Below are positions 47,800 through 59,400 of a stretch of 64,000 nt of DNA, in pieces. Numbering within the stretch: position 1 is the first letter of the stretch; each line of letters starts with the position of its first letter. The stretch is from Allacma fusca (taxonomy: Eukaryota; Arthropoda; Collembola; Symphypleona; Sminthuridae): NCBI GenBank assembly GCA_947179485.1, contig OX359246.1, forward strand, positions 60,429,632-60,493,631, in the 5' to 3' direction. The position numbers and the translations under genes are program-made. The notes beneath the pieces were generated by a model. That model was not told the origin of the DNA. It made no database searches and saw nothing but the letters and a program-made list of their open reading frames with translations.

Positions 47800-49770
47800 A
47801 ATGGAGCATTGTCCAAGGGTCGGATTTTTGTGGGAAGACGGGAAGATTCTTCCCAGGGAAAAATTATTTCTGGAAGTGGAAATCTCAAAGGGGAGGGATT
47901 CTTGTTTGCGAACAGGGATTTTTAATATATACTAATTTTTAATCTATACTATAATCGATTTTTAAATTCGTTGACATTTTTTTTTGACAAGAATTTTTAA
48001 ATTTGTTGGCGTATTTCAGGGAAATTAGGTATAAACAGGGATTTTTAGATTGGTTGACTTTATTTGGCAGGGAATCATGTAAGTATTAAGAGGTAAAGCG
48101 TCCACGGTTAAGGTACAATTGCTTGAATGATGATGCAATCCATGTGCTATATTTTACTATAGCCTAGATCCTAACAGATATGTATTACTATATATCGCAA
48201 ATATAGGAAGTGTACAAACTCGTAATGTACCCAAAACCTGTACCCGTACCCGAGTATCTATTGTGTGTACCCGGGTATTACTCGGATACTGGAAGTTAGG
48301 GCGATTTAATATCCCCGACGACATTAGCCTGTCCAGCTGAAAAATTTTAATTTGTCAATTTTTTGACCTCCTTCAAAAGTGTCCGGAATATTGGGAATTT
48401 TCCCTAGGCGTTAAAGACATCCTATTTAAATTTTTTGCAAAAAATATTTAAGGCATTTTGTGGTTTTTTAATAAACACTGACGAAATTCAAATCCTACTA
48501 CCCCAAAATAATAACTTGTTGAATTAAATGAAATGTGTTCTCGCTAATTGGAATTGGGACGGATTCTTTAATACTAAACTCTCCATAACTTGCTTTTCAA
48601 CTTGGAGAACAAGAAACATTTTTTTCCCGGCTAATCGTTTACGGCTAATCGAACACTGTGTATAGAAAATGTTATACGGAAAAATTGAGTTGATCATAAT
48701 TTTTCCAAGTCAAATATTGCGGTTTCAGGAAATAAATGTGGGAGGCAATATTGAATATTCATTTTATATTACAGCTTTATAAAACAAGCATTCGTAAACA
48801 GCCTCTCACATTTATGAAGCCCGAGACGGAGATTTTCGAAAAATGCAGGGAAAATATGACTAAAATGAACCCCATTGAAGTTTTGAACGCCGTTCAGATG
48901 TCTGTAAAGTTCTTTTAACATCAAAATTATCAAGATTAATCAAAGGGACTGAAATATAAATATTGCGTGCAAGGAATGATATTTTTCATTCTAAAATGTT
49001 ATAAATATTCACCTCAATAAATACTCAAAGTGTCATAACTACCCAGAATTGAAAATGCTCAAATTGCCTGCATAAAATCCTTTCCGTTTTCAAATGGGCA
49101 ACCCTGGGTACTTGTAACGTTAAGAAATGGATCTGCTAATAAATGTATATTTATTCCGATCTTATCTCGTAATACGTCTTCAAATAATTGTAATGTTACG
49201 CTCCCAATGAAGCTAATTAAATTGAATCCCAAGAACCTCCCCCTTAAAATTCTTCGTTGATGAGCTTCACTATTTAAGTCGATAAATAGATGATTTCACT
49301 GACTCTATAACTCTATTTCTTTATTATATTCCTTGGATGAATTATTAGAAGCGTTAGATTGCAACTACCACGTAATCATAAATGAGACGAAGCCACTTGG
49401 CTCTGTCACTAACGCAAGTATCTGTATACTACGAAATAAGCAACTCCACGGTTGGTAGGTCTTATTGTTAGCCATAGTAATCCATCCCATCAGGAATCCT
49501 TGAAGTACCCAAAAATACTCGGGAACAGCACCCACGGTTACAGGTATTTTACATAGTGATACCGTACCCATTGGGTACTACCCGATTGTCACTGAGTGAG
49601 TACCCATAACCGTACCCGTACCCACTTTATTGCCTAAAATCAAGAGTACGCGTTTAGTACCCGCGTACTTGCGAGTACGCAACTTCTGTACCCGGGTAGT
49701 ACCCATACCTGTACCCGTACCCATTTACCCGAGTATTACCCGTACCCAGTCCGAGCACTGGTTACATACT
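47800..49770. repeat. GGGATTTTT and GTACCC repeat blocks, no gene
   Basis: At 47820-48075 the AACAGGGATTTTTA motif recurs, as at 22150-22420. At 48215-48300 and 49500-49770 there are dense GTACCCGTACCCGAGTA-type repeats. The right block ends in CCGAGCACTG, which looks like a hAT terminus, but a matching left terminus and an 8-bp duplication were not found. Between 48300 and 49500 no gene is supported. Confidence 0.5.
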
Positions 49771-49797
49771 GCACTAATTAGAATAAATAATGACCGA

Positions 49798-50415
49798 GCC
49801 TGCGGTCTGGTGGTGTAGCAAATCTGTAAGGTTGTAGAAGAGCCGGCTTTCGACTCTAGCTCACCCCAAAAATAATTTCAGGTCCTTTCTATCTTTCCCT
49901 ATACACTATCGGTATGCAAATGAGGTTTGGGGGCATGTTGCGCATTCTTGGAAGAGTGTCAGCAGGAGTAGTGTGTGCCGTACACTGATAATGTTTCGTA
50001 AGATGAATCGGTGTATTTGCATATACTGCGACTGCAGACATTCGGATAAGATTGTGTCCGTGGCGTGGCCCTTGCCTCCTCCCTTATCTGCATATCTTCC
50101 TTCTCTACCTATAGCTTTACATTTCACTCTCACTCTATAGCTATTTCGGACAGCAGGAGCAGTCCAGCACTGAATGTACTCAACTACCATCGTTGAGGAA
50201 TGGCTCCAAGAGCCCAGTGCCCCTGCTGTTGTGGAGGTGTGAGCAGTGAGAGAGATGGATGTTGGGTTCTGGGGGATGTTGCAGCTAGATACAGGGCGCA
50301 CGAACGCTCACTCAACCGAGTGAGTGGAGTTACGGTTAAGTTAATTGGTTGTTATAAAATATACACTTGCAATGTACGGATGATATGGGCTCAGCCCGAA
50401 AAGAATCCTGAATAA
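49798..50415 (+). repeat. Possible tRNA-derived SINE or related repeat
   Basis: GGTCTGGTGGTGTAGCAAAT resembles a tRNA A box region and, ~35 bp later, CTTTCGACTCTAGCTC resembles a B box (TTCGACTC). A less AT-rich body follows and it ends near GAATAAAGAAATTTAATTTT. No clear target duplication beyond GAATAAA on both sides. Without a second copy in the window this stays tentative. Confidence 0.35.
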
Positions 50416-50419
50416 AGAA

Positions 50420-51925
50420 ATTTAATTTTTAATTTTTCTATTTTAATGCATTTCTGCATTCGGTACTTCCATTTCAACTTTGCCTGCAGCCATACATTAT
50501 GCTGGATTGCTTTCAGAACCTTAGTATGATTAATTACAATTAGGTTAAGTTTAATTCCTAAGTATTGTCTTCACACTGTAATTAGTGGTAACACCGGGAT
50601 TGTGAGCCTGATGTAATTACTCTACAGTAGACAGAAAAATTCTACATAATTTGTATTAATGCAGGCCGAGTATTATTAACTGTAAAAATACATGTAAATA
50701 AATAGCAAATTAGGATAAATCATTTTATTCACACATGCCATAATGTCATTATTCCGCGTAATGAACCTTGGGCAACATAACACGATTCTTTTGATTTACT
50801 AATAATGGATGAATTATACTACACTGAATTTGTCATCAGAAATATGAGGCAAAGTTTATGAATTGTTAAAAAAAGCATCGAAAACAAAAAATTTTCAATC
50901 TTAAGTTACACTCTGTCGGGATTTGCTAGCCATATCACGTATTACTCCATCATAGCATTACGAAAATAATCTTCATAAAGGCATAGTCGCTGGGGACTTT
51001 TCAAAATATTTTCTTAACGGAAAAGAGTAGAACTTCAATGCACTGAACTGTATACTCCAAAAGACGAAAAATACTCCAAAGTTGCTCCTGTAGAAATTAT
51101 TCCTCTGATTTCTGACTGAATTTAAAAAATCCTTCAATAACTTGGACTGTATCTATGAACTAAGGATTTTAAAAAAATATTGGTGGATCCGCAACTAAAT
51201 ATTTAAAATAAAAAATGTGGAGAACCTAGATGTGGAAAGGTTACTGATCACTATGTACTTTCTAAATCTAAACCTTTCCTTAAATATCCCGGCATTCCCG
51301 ACTTTGCTGCACTCCCTTGACCTGAGCTGTATAAATTGGTTTTGAGCTAACGGTAAGACAAATTTTGAAATAACTGAATAAATATTTGTTAAATTATCTG
51401 ATACTTTTGTACCACTTGTTTTACCATCCAACATTATATCTGGGCTAAGGCGAGGGGTATATCGCTTCTTGACATCCTGTATGGAAGCAAAAGTGAATCA
51501 TTTATAAACATTCGCAAATTCGTTCAAATTTTCTCGATCCCCAATGTCCAGAAAACTTTGAAATTAATCAGAGTGAAGTGGCTTCATAAATTACATTAAT
51601 GTTTGAAATTAGTGTACATATTTGTACACTAATTGTACACATTCAAATAAAAATTTGAATGATTGACCTTTATTGAACTCCAAAGATGGCTTTGTAATAA
51701 TATCTACCTGGAAAAGATCAATTTCAAAACACTTTACTACAATTTGAAAATTAAAAACGTATTTGCAATATCACAAAAATAAGTTCTATTCTAATGTGTA
51801 AACTACTGGTTACTTGCCTTTTCGTTTCTGATGATGACAGTCTGTTAGACGTCGAAAGCTTGCATAATATATAAGCTCAGTGTAAATTGTGTACCAAATA
51901 TTAACATTCCTTTCTGCAGGATCGG
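50420..51925. other. Intergenic stretch, no gene seen
   Basis: AT-rich sequence without recognisable genes or repeats. Confidence 0.4.
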
Positions 51926-51928
51926 TAG

Positions 51929-51985
51929 TTTGTGAAATAAATTGATATTAAGTAATATTTTGGCACACTTTTATATTAGGCATCA
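51929..51985 (+). promoter_or_regulatory. Diverged promoter of four-helix gene copy B
   Basis: GTAGTTTGTGAAATAAATTG followed by ATATTTTGGCACACTTTTATATTA (given here as two overlapping pieces of the same stretch) parallels the promoters at 23177, 23750 and 46432, with TTATATTA in the TATA position. A leader acceptor (CTCATACTCAG) lies near 52180, ~90 bp before the start codon. Confidence 0.45.
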
Positions 51986-52271
51986 GCCTAATACTCACTC
52001 TATTCTACAAACAGTTTTCACATTAAAATGAGACCCTGTTAAGGCTTACGTCAGATGAACCCAACGGTAGCGGACGTGGAATTTCTGAATAATGTATGTC
52101 ACACACGTGCCAGTAAATGTGATGCCACAATGGCAATAAAATTTCGAATGTATTTACTCGCCTTTTTCCTCATACTCAGTTGCTTGAACTCCTTGAGCGA
52201 GTTTAGAGGTAATACGGAAATTTAACCCAGCTTACAATTAGTGAGAATCTTGAGAACGTCTGGATCACAGG

Positions 52272-53654
52272 ATGTACCAAAAATTGGGGGATAAAAGCAC
52301 CTGTTGTTGCGGGGCGGCCGTGTGTACCAAAGTGATCGCATGGATTGATATTGTGCGTTTGGAGTGTCGTACTACAAAAAATATTTAACTTGAATAACTC
52401 GCTTAGCTCAATTATTAAAGGACTAACATATTTAGTTCACATTTAGTAGTGTTGACTATACCCTGTAAAAGTATATTTTCCCTAGAAAATAAAACGTCTT
52501 CATTCCTATGTCTCTATATATTATGTATCCTTTCTTCCGTATTAATTAAATCCCTCCTACTATTCACAATCCAAAGACTGCCCTTGTTTAACCCATAACA
52601 CTCATCCATATGAATAACCTTCAATAATATACACGTACAAACTCGTACGCCAAAAACTTTTCCTGTCTGAAAACCCGCCCATATAAAACACCTTACAGGA
52701 TATTTAATTACATTCGTAGCGAAATTATTTGGCCAATTTCTTATTTGCAAAACGTTCTTATTCCATCTCACATTATAACTTATAGCTACATATGTACATG
52801 ACAATGATATTTTGCTACTTTGAGAGGCGCTTGATAAAAATTTGGCGCTATATATTGTATGTATTTATTGTGTGTGTGGTACAGCTTGAGGATACATACG
52901 TAAATTCATGCGCACAGTGTAATAACGTATATCTTTTCCGGAATATTTCAGATCCTCTCAGCCTCCGGGTTCATAGCTACAGTTGTTACTCTGTCAAAAT
53001 ATATTGAACGCGCCGATGCTACAGATAAACATAATAGGGCAGGTATTAATTTCGATCCAGAGGAATCCAATAAGGGTAAGCATAACATTTGAATGACATA
53101 TAAACAATGGAATTTATCATTTGGGTAATAATATTATAATAATTTAAATTGCACATCTTTTGAGGTAAAGAATTTTTTTAACATTTCAATCCCGGTTTTC
53201 AATACAGAAGCTTTTCTCATGGCTACGACCGTTTGGACGCTTGTGGGCACGTTTGTCTTCTTCATAATGGGGATAGTTCTGCTGGTAGGATCTCTGAAGG
53301 TAGGCGGAACTGTAAAGCGTATACATTTGCTTCAGTTCACGTGATTTAAATGACTGAGGATTTATTTTTGCGAGTGTTGATAGTCCCCTCTATTCTTTGC
53401 ATGATTCTTGGGCTCAAATCCTTCCAAATATTCCTTTCTGGTCCCATCAGAAAAACCCGCGTCTTATTCAAGCCTGGTTGATCATCACAACCATTGGTTT
53501 GATCATTCAAGTAATCCTGGTCATTGGAGAAGGGATCGTTGGGGGTGGTTTTGTCCCGATTGTGACGATGGTTGTCGTGAGTCCATTCGTTGTTTATTTT
53601 TTATTGACTGTGAACACACACAGGATTGAAATCATGACAGTAGCCGTGGATTAG
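52272..53654 (+). CDS. Four-helix membrane protein, copy B (166 aa)
   Basis: Four exons: 52272-52352, 52952-53075, 53208-53299 and 53451-53654, phases 0, 1, 0 as in copy A; 166 codons. Intron 1 uses a GTGCGT donor. The N-terminus has the family cysteine cluster (STCCCGAAVC). The four hydrophobic segments are TKVIAWIDI with the following ILSASGFIATVVTL, then TTVWTLVGTFVFFIMGIVLL, WLIITTIGLIIQVILVI, and FVPIVTMVVVSPFVVYFLL. The loop between helices 1 and 2 is longer and more charged than in copy A (ERADATDKHNRAGINFDPEE), the main difference between the paralogues. Exon 4 is exactly the same length (204 nt). AATAAA at 53960 is a likely poly(A) signal. The function is unknown; DUF4728/pasiflora-like layout is only a suggestion. 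Confidence 0.8.
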
Positions 53655-53959
53655 TTAGACTTCCCGTGGTATTTGAATGCATTATTTCGGAGCAAATGTA
53701 ATTCCTTTTATTGCTTCTTAAATCACGCCGATATCACAGCAACTATTGTTATGACGAGTCATGGAGAACCTGATTGTTGAATGCAGATTATATATCACGT
53801 ACCAAAATACTATACAAATGCATATACAATATACATATACATATGTACACATACCTATTACTTACAGATAATTTACAGTGGAAAACTCCATATGTACGTC
53901 TGTATCCATTCTTGGTTTAAATTGCGGAGGCATTTTAATTCTATTACTGTGTGATATAC

Positions 53960-53965
53960 AATAAA
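53960..53965 (+). terminator. Poly(A) signal of four-helix gene copy B
   Basis: AATAAA ~305 bp after the stop codon, a spacing like that of copy A. Confidence 0.35.
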
Positions 53966-54231
53966 GAGAGTCCCATATCGTAAGTAAGGAAATAATTTTG
54001 CTGTTATGGCCCATTTTTATTTTTACTATTTGCGTAGATACGGAAGAGTTTTCATTTCTAATCAAAATATCCTGCAAACTTTTACAGATAGATGGCTGTA
54101 ATTTCGCAGTTTCCATTCGTATTGGGTTATTCCGACTTTCCGGCCTCTAGTGGCCGAATTGGAAGGGATTTTAGTAAATATTTGAACCTCAGGCTTTCGC
54201 AAGGACGTCTCAGCTAAAATTTTGTTTTTTA

Positions 54232-54400
54232 GGGTGGCGTCAGCCTCCTAGTAAAATAGCCTTGTCCGTACGTCCGTGTTTTTCTCCGCGCGATAACTCA
54301 AAAATCGTGAATCCGATTTCAATGAAATTTTTTGTGGACATTACTTGTGTCAAAAGTAAGGCTAAGTTCGTTGGTTTGCATTGAGATAAAACTTCCATAA
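54232..54400. mobile_element. Left-end fragment of the GGGTGGCGTCAGC element
   Basis: Begins GGGTGGCGTCAGCCTCCTAG and continues with GCCTTGTCCGTACGTCCGTG, the same as the left end of the element at 60661-61191. No right terminus was found, so it is truncated. Confidence 0.7.
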
Positions 54401-54921
54401 TGTGACAATAGTTAAGTATATACATACATCCTATTCCTTTTTTTTCTGCGCAAACCAGTGACCCTATTTTGCCTATATTTTTTTCTGAAAATAGCTCGCA
54501 CCCTATAAATAGGCCTACATGTAGGCCTACGTGTAGGATAGGCTGGCATCTTTGTAATGCTGACATTAAAATAACTAGCAGTTTGCAGAAATGCCTTACA
54601 AACCAGCACACAGACGCTTAGAGTAAGTTATCAAGGTTACTTTTAAAACAGATACGTATTAAAGTAGCCTTGTAAGTTATTTATTTTACAGACCCGAGAT
54701 ACCCATTTTGCACAAATATGTAATCTTCCTGTGAACACAACGATTCTAATCTTTGCTGTCTCATCGACTGATATTTGAAAACCAAATGAAGTCTATCAAC
54801 TTCCTTTTGAGCACAATCTGGAGCTATAAACCTGTTTTTTTTTTCGATCCCACCAAGTTGCTGTGTCCAGAAAAATACCACTGTAAATCAATGCTCGTTC
54901 GTTCTTTAAGTATATTTAAAT

Positions 54922-55438
54922 TAGTGGTAGGACTAGTTCAGTTTGGTTCGTAAAATTCAGTTTAGTTCGGTTCACAAAGTGAACTCAATCGAAAATCAAA
55001 ATTTCAGTTCAGTTAGCTATTATTCGGTACAGTTCAGTTCAGTTCTCTCTGTGAACTGAAACTGAACTGAATATGTACATATATACATATATAGAGATAT
55101 TTTTTAAATAAGGGGTAAACAGTTCTTTGTATCCCACTTTATAGCGATTTTAAATATGCTCAATCTAGTACTGTTCTTGGACTGCAAATGTAATCACATT
55201 TTACGTAGATATTCCTTAAAAAGTAACAGTTAGAGATGAGAAGTGCGTCATACAGAACGACAGAAACATGCTTTATTGTGCATGCGTAACAATCAGTTCA
55301 AACGATTCAGTTCAGTTCAGTTTTACGCTGGAACCGAACCATTCAGTTTAGTTTGAACTGAACCAAAATTTGTATGAACCAAACTGAACTGAACTGAACT
55401 GAAATTTTCAGTTTTGAACTGAACTGGTCCGACCACTA
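54922..55438. mobile_element. hAT-like element with GAACTGAA repeats
   Basis: Inverted ends TAGTGGTAGGACTAGTTCAG (left) and TAGTGGTCGGACCAGTTCAG (right, reverse complement): 18 of 20 match. Flanking 8-mers ATTTAAAT (54914-54921) and ATTTACAT (55439-55446) match at 7 of 8. Both ends are packed with AGTTCAGTTCAGTT / GAACTGAACTGAA; there is a unique middle of ~170 bp and no gene. Confidence 0.88.
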
Positions 55439-55449
55439 ATTTACATACA

Positions 55450-56170
55450 TATACATATGTCGAAGCCCAGTAGACGTAAATTCATTCAAAAATGCATCCC
55501 ACTGTTAACGAAGGGAAGTTTTCAGTTTCAATTCACGGTCACAAATATGTACGTATACTTTAAATTTCAGCGAAAAAAACTGGCTGGCTAGTTCTAACCG
55601 TAAGTATTAGAATATACTGTAGGGATTAGTCAATGATCTGGAAGTACAGGAACAAGCATATTTTTTGCAATTATTTACTAGTTATATGCAAATACATAAT
55701 TACATACTGTGACACATTTTCCTTGTGTACCATCACTTATGCGCGTGTTATTAGAATTGCATTTTAAATATTAAGGGCACGATTCCTTTGCATTAGAATT
55801 ATACTCGAAATATTTCAAAATCAAGTTCGGATGTAAGTTGAAATACAAGTGTTTTGGTTCCAACATAAACGTAGTATTTCAAGTTCGAGTATAATATACC
55901 TTGACCCTTGACTTCTACTTGATTAACAATGCTTGGCGGATTAAGTACTTGACCAGATCCGAAATAACAATTTCGGGTCGACGAAAATTTATACTTGCAA
56001 GTTCAAGCGCAGATCCAGTTCATGTTCTTCTGACCTTCAACTTACTTAACCCGAACGCAACTCTGATACTGTTCCATTATTTTTCCCTTCCTGTATTTTA
56101 TCAAGGGAAAGGAAACTACATTGTTTATTTTATCTCCTGTCAAATAATACTGATTTGAGCTCCGGAGATA
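55450..56170. other. Intergenic stretch before the second elongase
   Basis: No gene recognised. Short AAGTTCGAGTATAA / TTCAAGTTCG-type repeats occur near 55820-56040, another weak repeat block of the same texture as the hAT-like interiors. Confidence 0.35.
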
Positions 56171-56182
56171 AGCCAGTTATAT

Positions 56183-56190
56183 TTATAAGA
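56183..56190 (+). promoter_or_regulatory. TATA box of the second elongase gene
   Basis: TTATAAGA ~75 bp before the start codon at 56261, in a suitable position for a core promoter with a short leader. Confidence 0.35.
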
Positions 56191-56458
56191 ACACAAGATT
56201 TCTCCAAGTGCTGAGGATTTAGTAATTCCTGTTAATTCTCTTCACAGTTGAATATCCAATATGTCCAACATCCACCAAAGTCCCAGCATATTTTCCTTCG
56301 AAAACAATTTTGCCCCAAATAAAGCTCAAGCATGGATGCAACAAAATTGGACCGTCACATTTTACATATCAGGAATATATTTAGTAATAATATTCGGGCT
56401 AAAGGTAATAATGCAATCCAAGTCGAAATTTGACTTGACAGGATTGCTATTCCTTTGG

Positions 56459-59400
56459 ATCTTTGATTTGATTTTATTGTCAGTAATGCATACACAACAC
56501 TAGCACTATATTCACCTGGAAAATAACCTGTGAAGTGATTAGTGTTGAAGGTAGCCGACATATTTATACAATTATTTATAGAAAGATGACATTAACGATC
56601 TAATCTCATAACTTAGGTTAAGCTTGTTATATTCAGTATCTTCTAGTCCGTTTAGTTGCCTAATAAGAAACGGAATAGTAGAATTATAATACCTATCTCG
56701 TTTACATAGTATTTCATAAATACGGTTACCACTTCTAGTTTTACTATAAGTTGAAAATTTTAATTGTAGTAATCTACGAAACCTGGGGGACCGGAATATT
56801 GACTTACCGAATTTAACACACTGATCAGAAAGACGACTTAATATTGGCTGTAATTTTAATTCATTAAGTATTTTCATATAGTTGAACCTATTTACATATT
56901 TCCCCATTAATATTGATAGGCACCTTTTTTCAAACTTGATTAATCTATGCTTGTCAGCTTTGTTTAAATTAGTGCACCACACTGGACAAGCGTATTCTAA
57001 CAGGACACGTATATAGGCCTTATACACTATAACCAATTCCCGATTTGTGAAGTTGAACTGCTTCAATTTCCTCAGCATGTATATTCTTCTATTTGCTTTC
57101 AGTATTGCATTTTCAATATGATTGTTCCATTTGGCTTTGTTATTAACTTGTACACCCAGAAGTCTTGTTTCATTTGATTTGGGTATTACAGTCCCATTAA
57201 TTTGCAAGTCAATATTAGAGAATCTTCTGTCATGGCTGAAGTCGATTGTAACTTGGACACATTTCTTCGGATTAAGTTCCATTTTCTTTTCACAGAACCA
57301 GGAATTAATATCGTCAAGTGCTCTTTGCATTGTTGGTGGTTTGGAGTAGTGCACTACTTCAGCCAGCGTTACGTCGTCAACGAACACAGCAGACTCATAA
57401 TTTTGCGAATTCCCATATTTACTATTGAATTGTTTTATTACAGTATTTATTAGTATTACAAATAGAAGTGGGGCTAATTTGGTTCCTTGTGGTGTTCCAT
57501 TATTTATGCTAAGAACATCTGACAAAATATTCCCATCTCTGCAGCATTGCTGCCTTCCTCTCAGAAAATCACATAACCACAGAATATCACGGGAATTAAT
57601 ATTTAGTTCGATTAGTACTTGTATTAAGGTATTATGATCAACTAGATCAAATGCTTTCTTTAGGTCCAACAGTACAACTATTATGTAGTGATTAGGCTTG
57701 TCTAGATTTTTATAGATAAAGTCAAAGATTTTAGTCAAATAGTGAGATGTGGAGGCATTGCGAATGGTACCATACTGATTGACTTCGATTTTGTTTATAA
57801 TTTGGTCGTACAATTTACTGAAAATAAAGTTTTCCAGGATTTTAGAAAAGAGGTTTGTTTGGGTAATTGGTCTAACGTCATTAAATGTAGATACATTTTC
57901 AGACTTGGGTACAGGAGTTATATACCCTATTTTCCAGTCCTTGGGAATCATAAAGTTTTTTATCGAGAAGTTAAAAATATGTGTCAGAGGTTCAGTAAAT
58001 AAGCACCCGAATTCTTTAATTATACTTGGAGGTAGGCCATTTGGAATATTTGATTTATTGCTAGGCAATCCTTCTAGTGAATTAAGTACTTGGAGGACAT
58101 TCAGGACTAACGGTGATTCCAATTCAACACATGAATCTATAGTGTGCTGGAATATTGGTTCATATGAACTGTTTATTTCTGAATAATACTTATTAAGATC
58201 ATTCAGTAATTTTAATTTATCGGGAATTTCAAGAGTTTTAGCCAATTTGTCTATACACGATTGATTTTGCAAATTGCATACAGTACGAACAGCTTTGTAC
58301 CAATTCACACTTCCTAATTGTATTTTCATACAAATGTTTTCCCTGAATCTAGATTTTTCGGCGCTAATTAATCCTTTTAACTTTGATTTGGTATTCACAT
58401 ATGTTATATCCTTTGTGTGTTTTGAAATCTTTAACTCTTTAGCAAGTTTGACAATTTCTTCAGTGATCCACGGTGCCTGATTTGTGCTTATCACTTTTTC
58501 TTTAAGAGGAAATGCAGCATGATAAGCACCCATCAGTGAATGATTTAAAAAGTCATTCATTTCGTTTATATCATTACTTTTATATAAGGGCAACCAGTCA
58601 ATCTCCTTTAATAATGCCGCAAACTTTGATTTATTTTGATAGCAAAAATTACGTACTACTATTTTTTGTTTGGAACAATTCAAATACCCATCTTGCTTTG
58701 GTATATACTTTATTATAATATGACCATGTGTTTTATTGTCTAGTGGTGGAAGTGTGATTGGATCTAGATAATACTGCATTAGATTTGTAAATACTAAATC
58801 TATGGTAGAAAGTTCATGTGAGTTGTGTGGAAAGTATGTGGGACCATAAATTAATTGTTTGAGCTGAACAGAATTACAAAACCTCTTTTCATACCTCCAG
58901 TGATTAAAATCACCAGTTAGGATAATTCCTGGGCTACTATATTTGGTTTTTAAATTGTCAACTAATGTTACTAAATTTTGGTAAAGTTTAAAGTGAATGC
59001 ACTTTACAAGTTGGGGTGGAAAATACACACAAATTACTGCAATGACTGAGACTGATTTTGGGAGATAATTAGGTCTTACCAGTGTACATACTATTTCAAA
59101 TTCAGCTTTGCTGTTGAAGCAGGGAAAATTCTTGTATGGAAAGGAAGAAAGTGATTTCTTTATAAAAATTGCTACACCTCCACCTCTCCTATCACTACGG
59201 ATACATTCATATAAATTGCACAACGGTATGCTAATATTTTTACTTTTACTCCCCCAGGATTCAGCTATCGTAATTATATCATATGCAATACTTAATTCCT
59301 CTATTAATTCCAATTTATATTCAGTTATACCCGTTACGTTTGCAGCGATGATTGACGGGAAACAGTATTTGTAATTGTGGAGTCGATGGTTGTCTCGGAT

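Noticed and set aside
49500-49770. GTACCC block as a complete seventh hAT-like element
   Set aside because: The right end CCGAGCACTG looks suitable, but no matching left end or 8-bp duplication was found.
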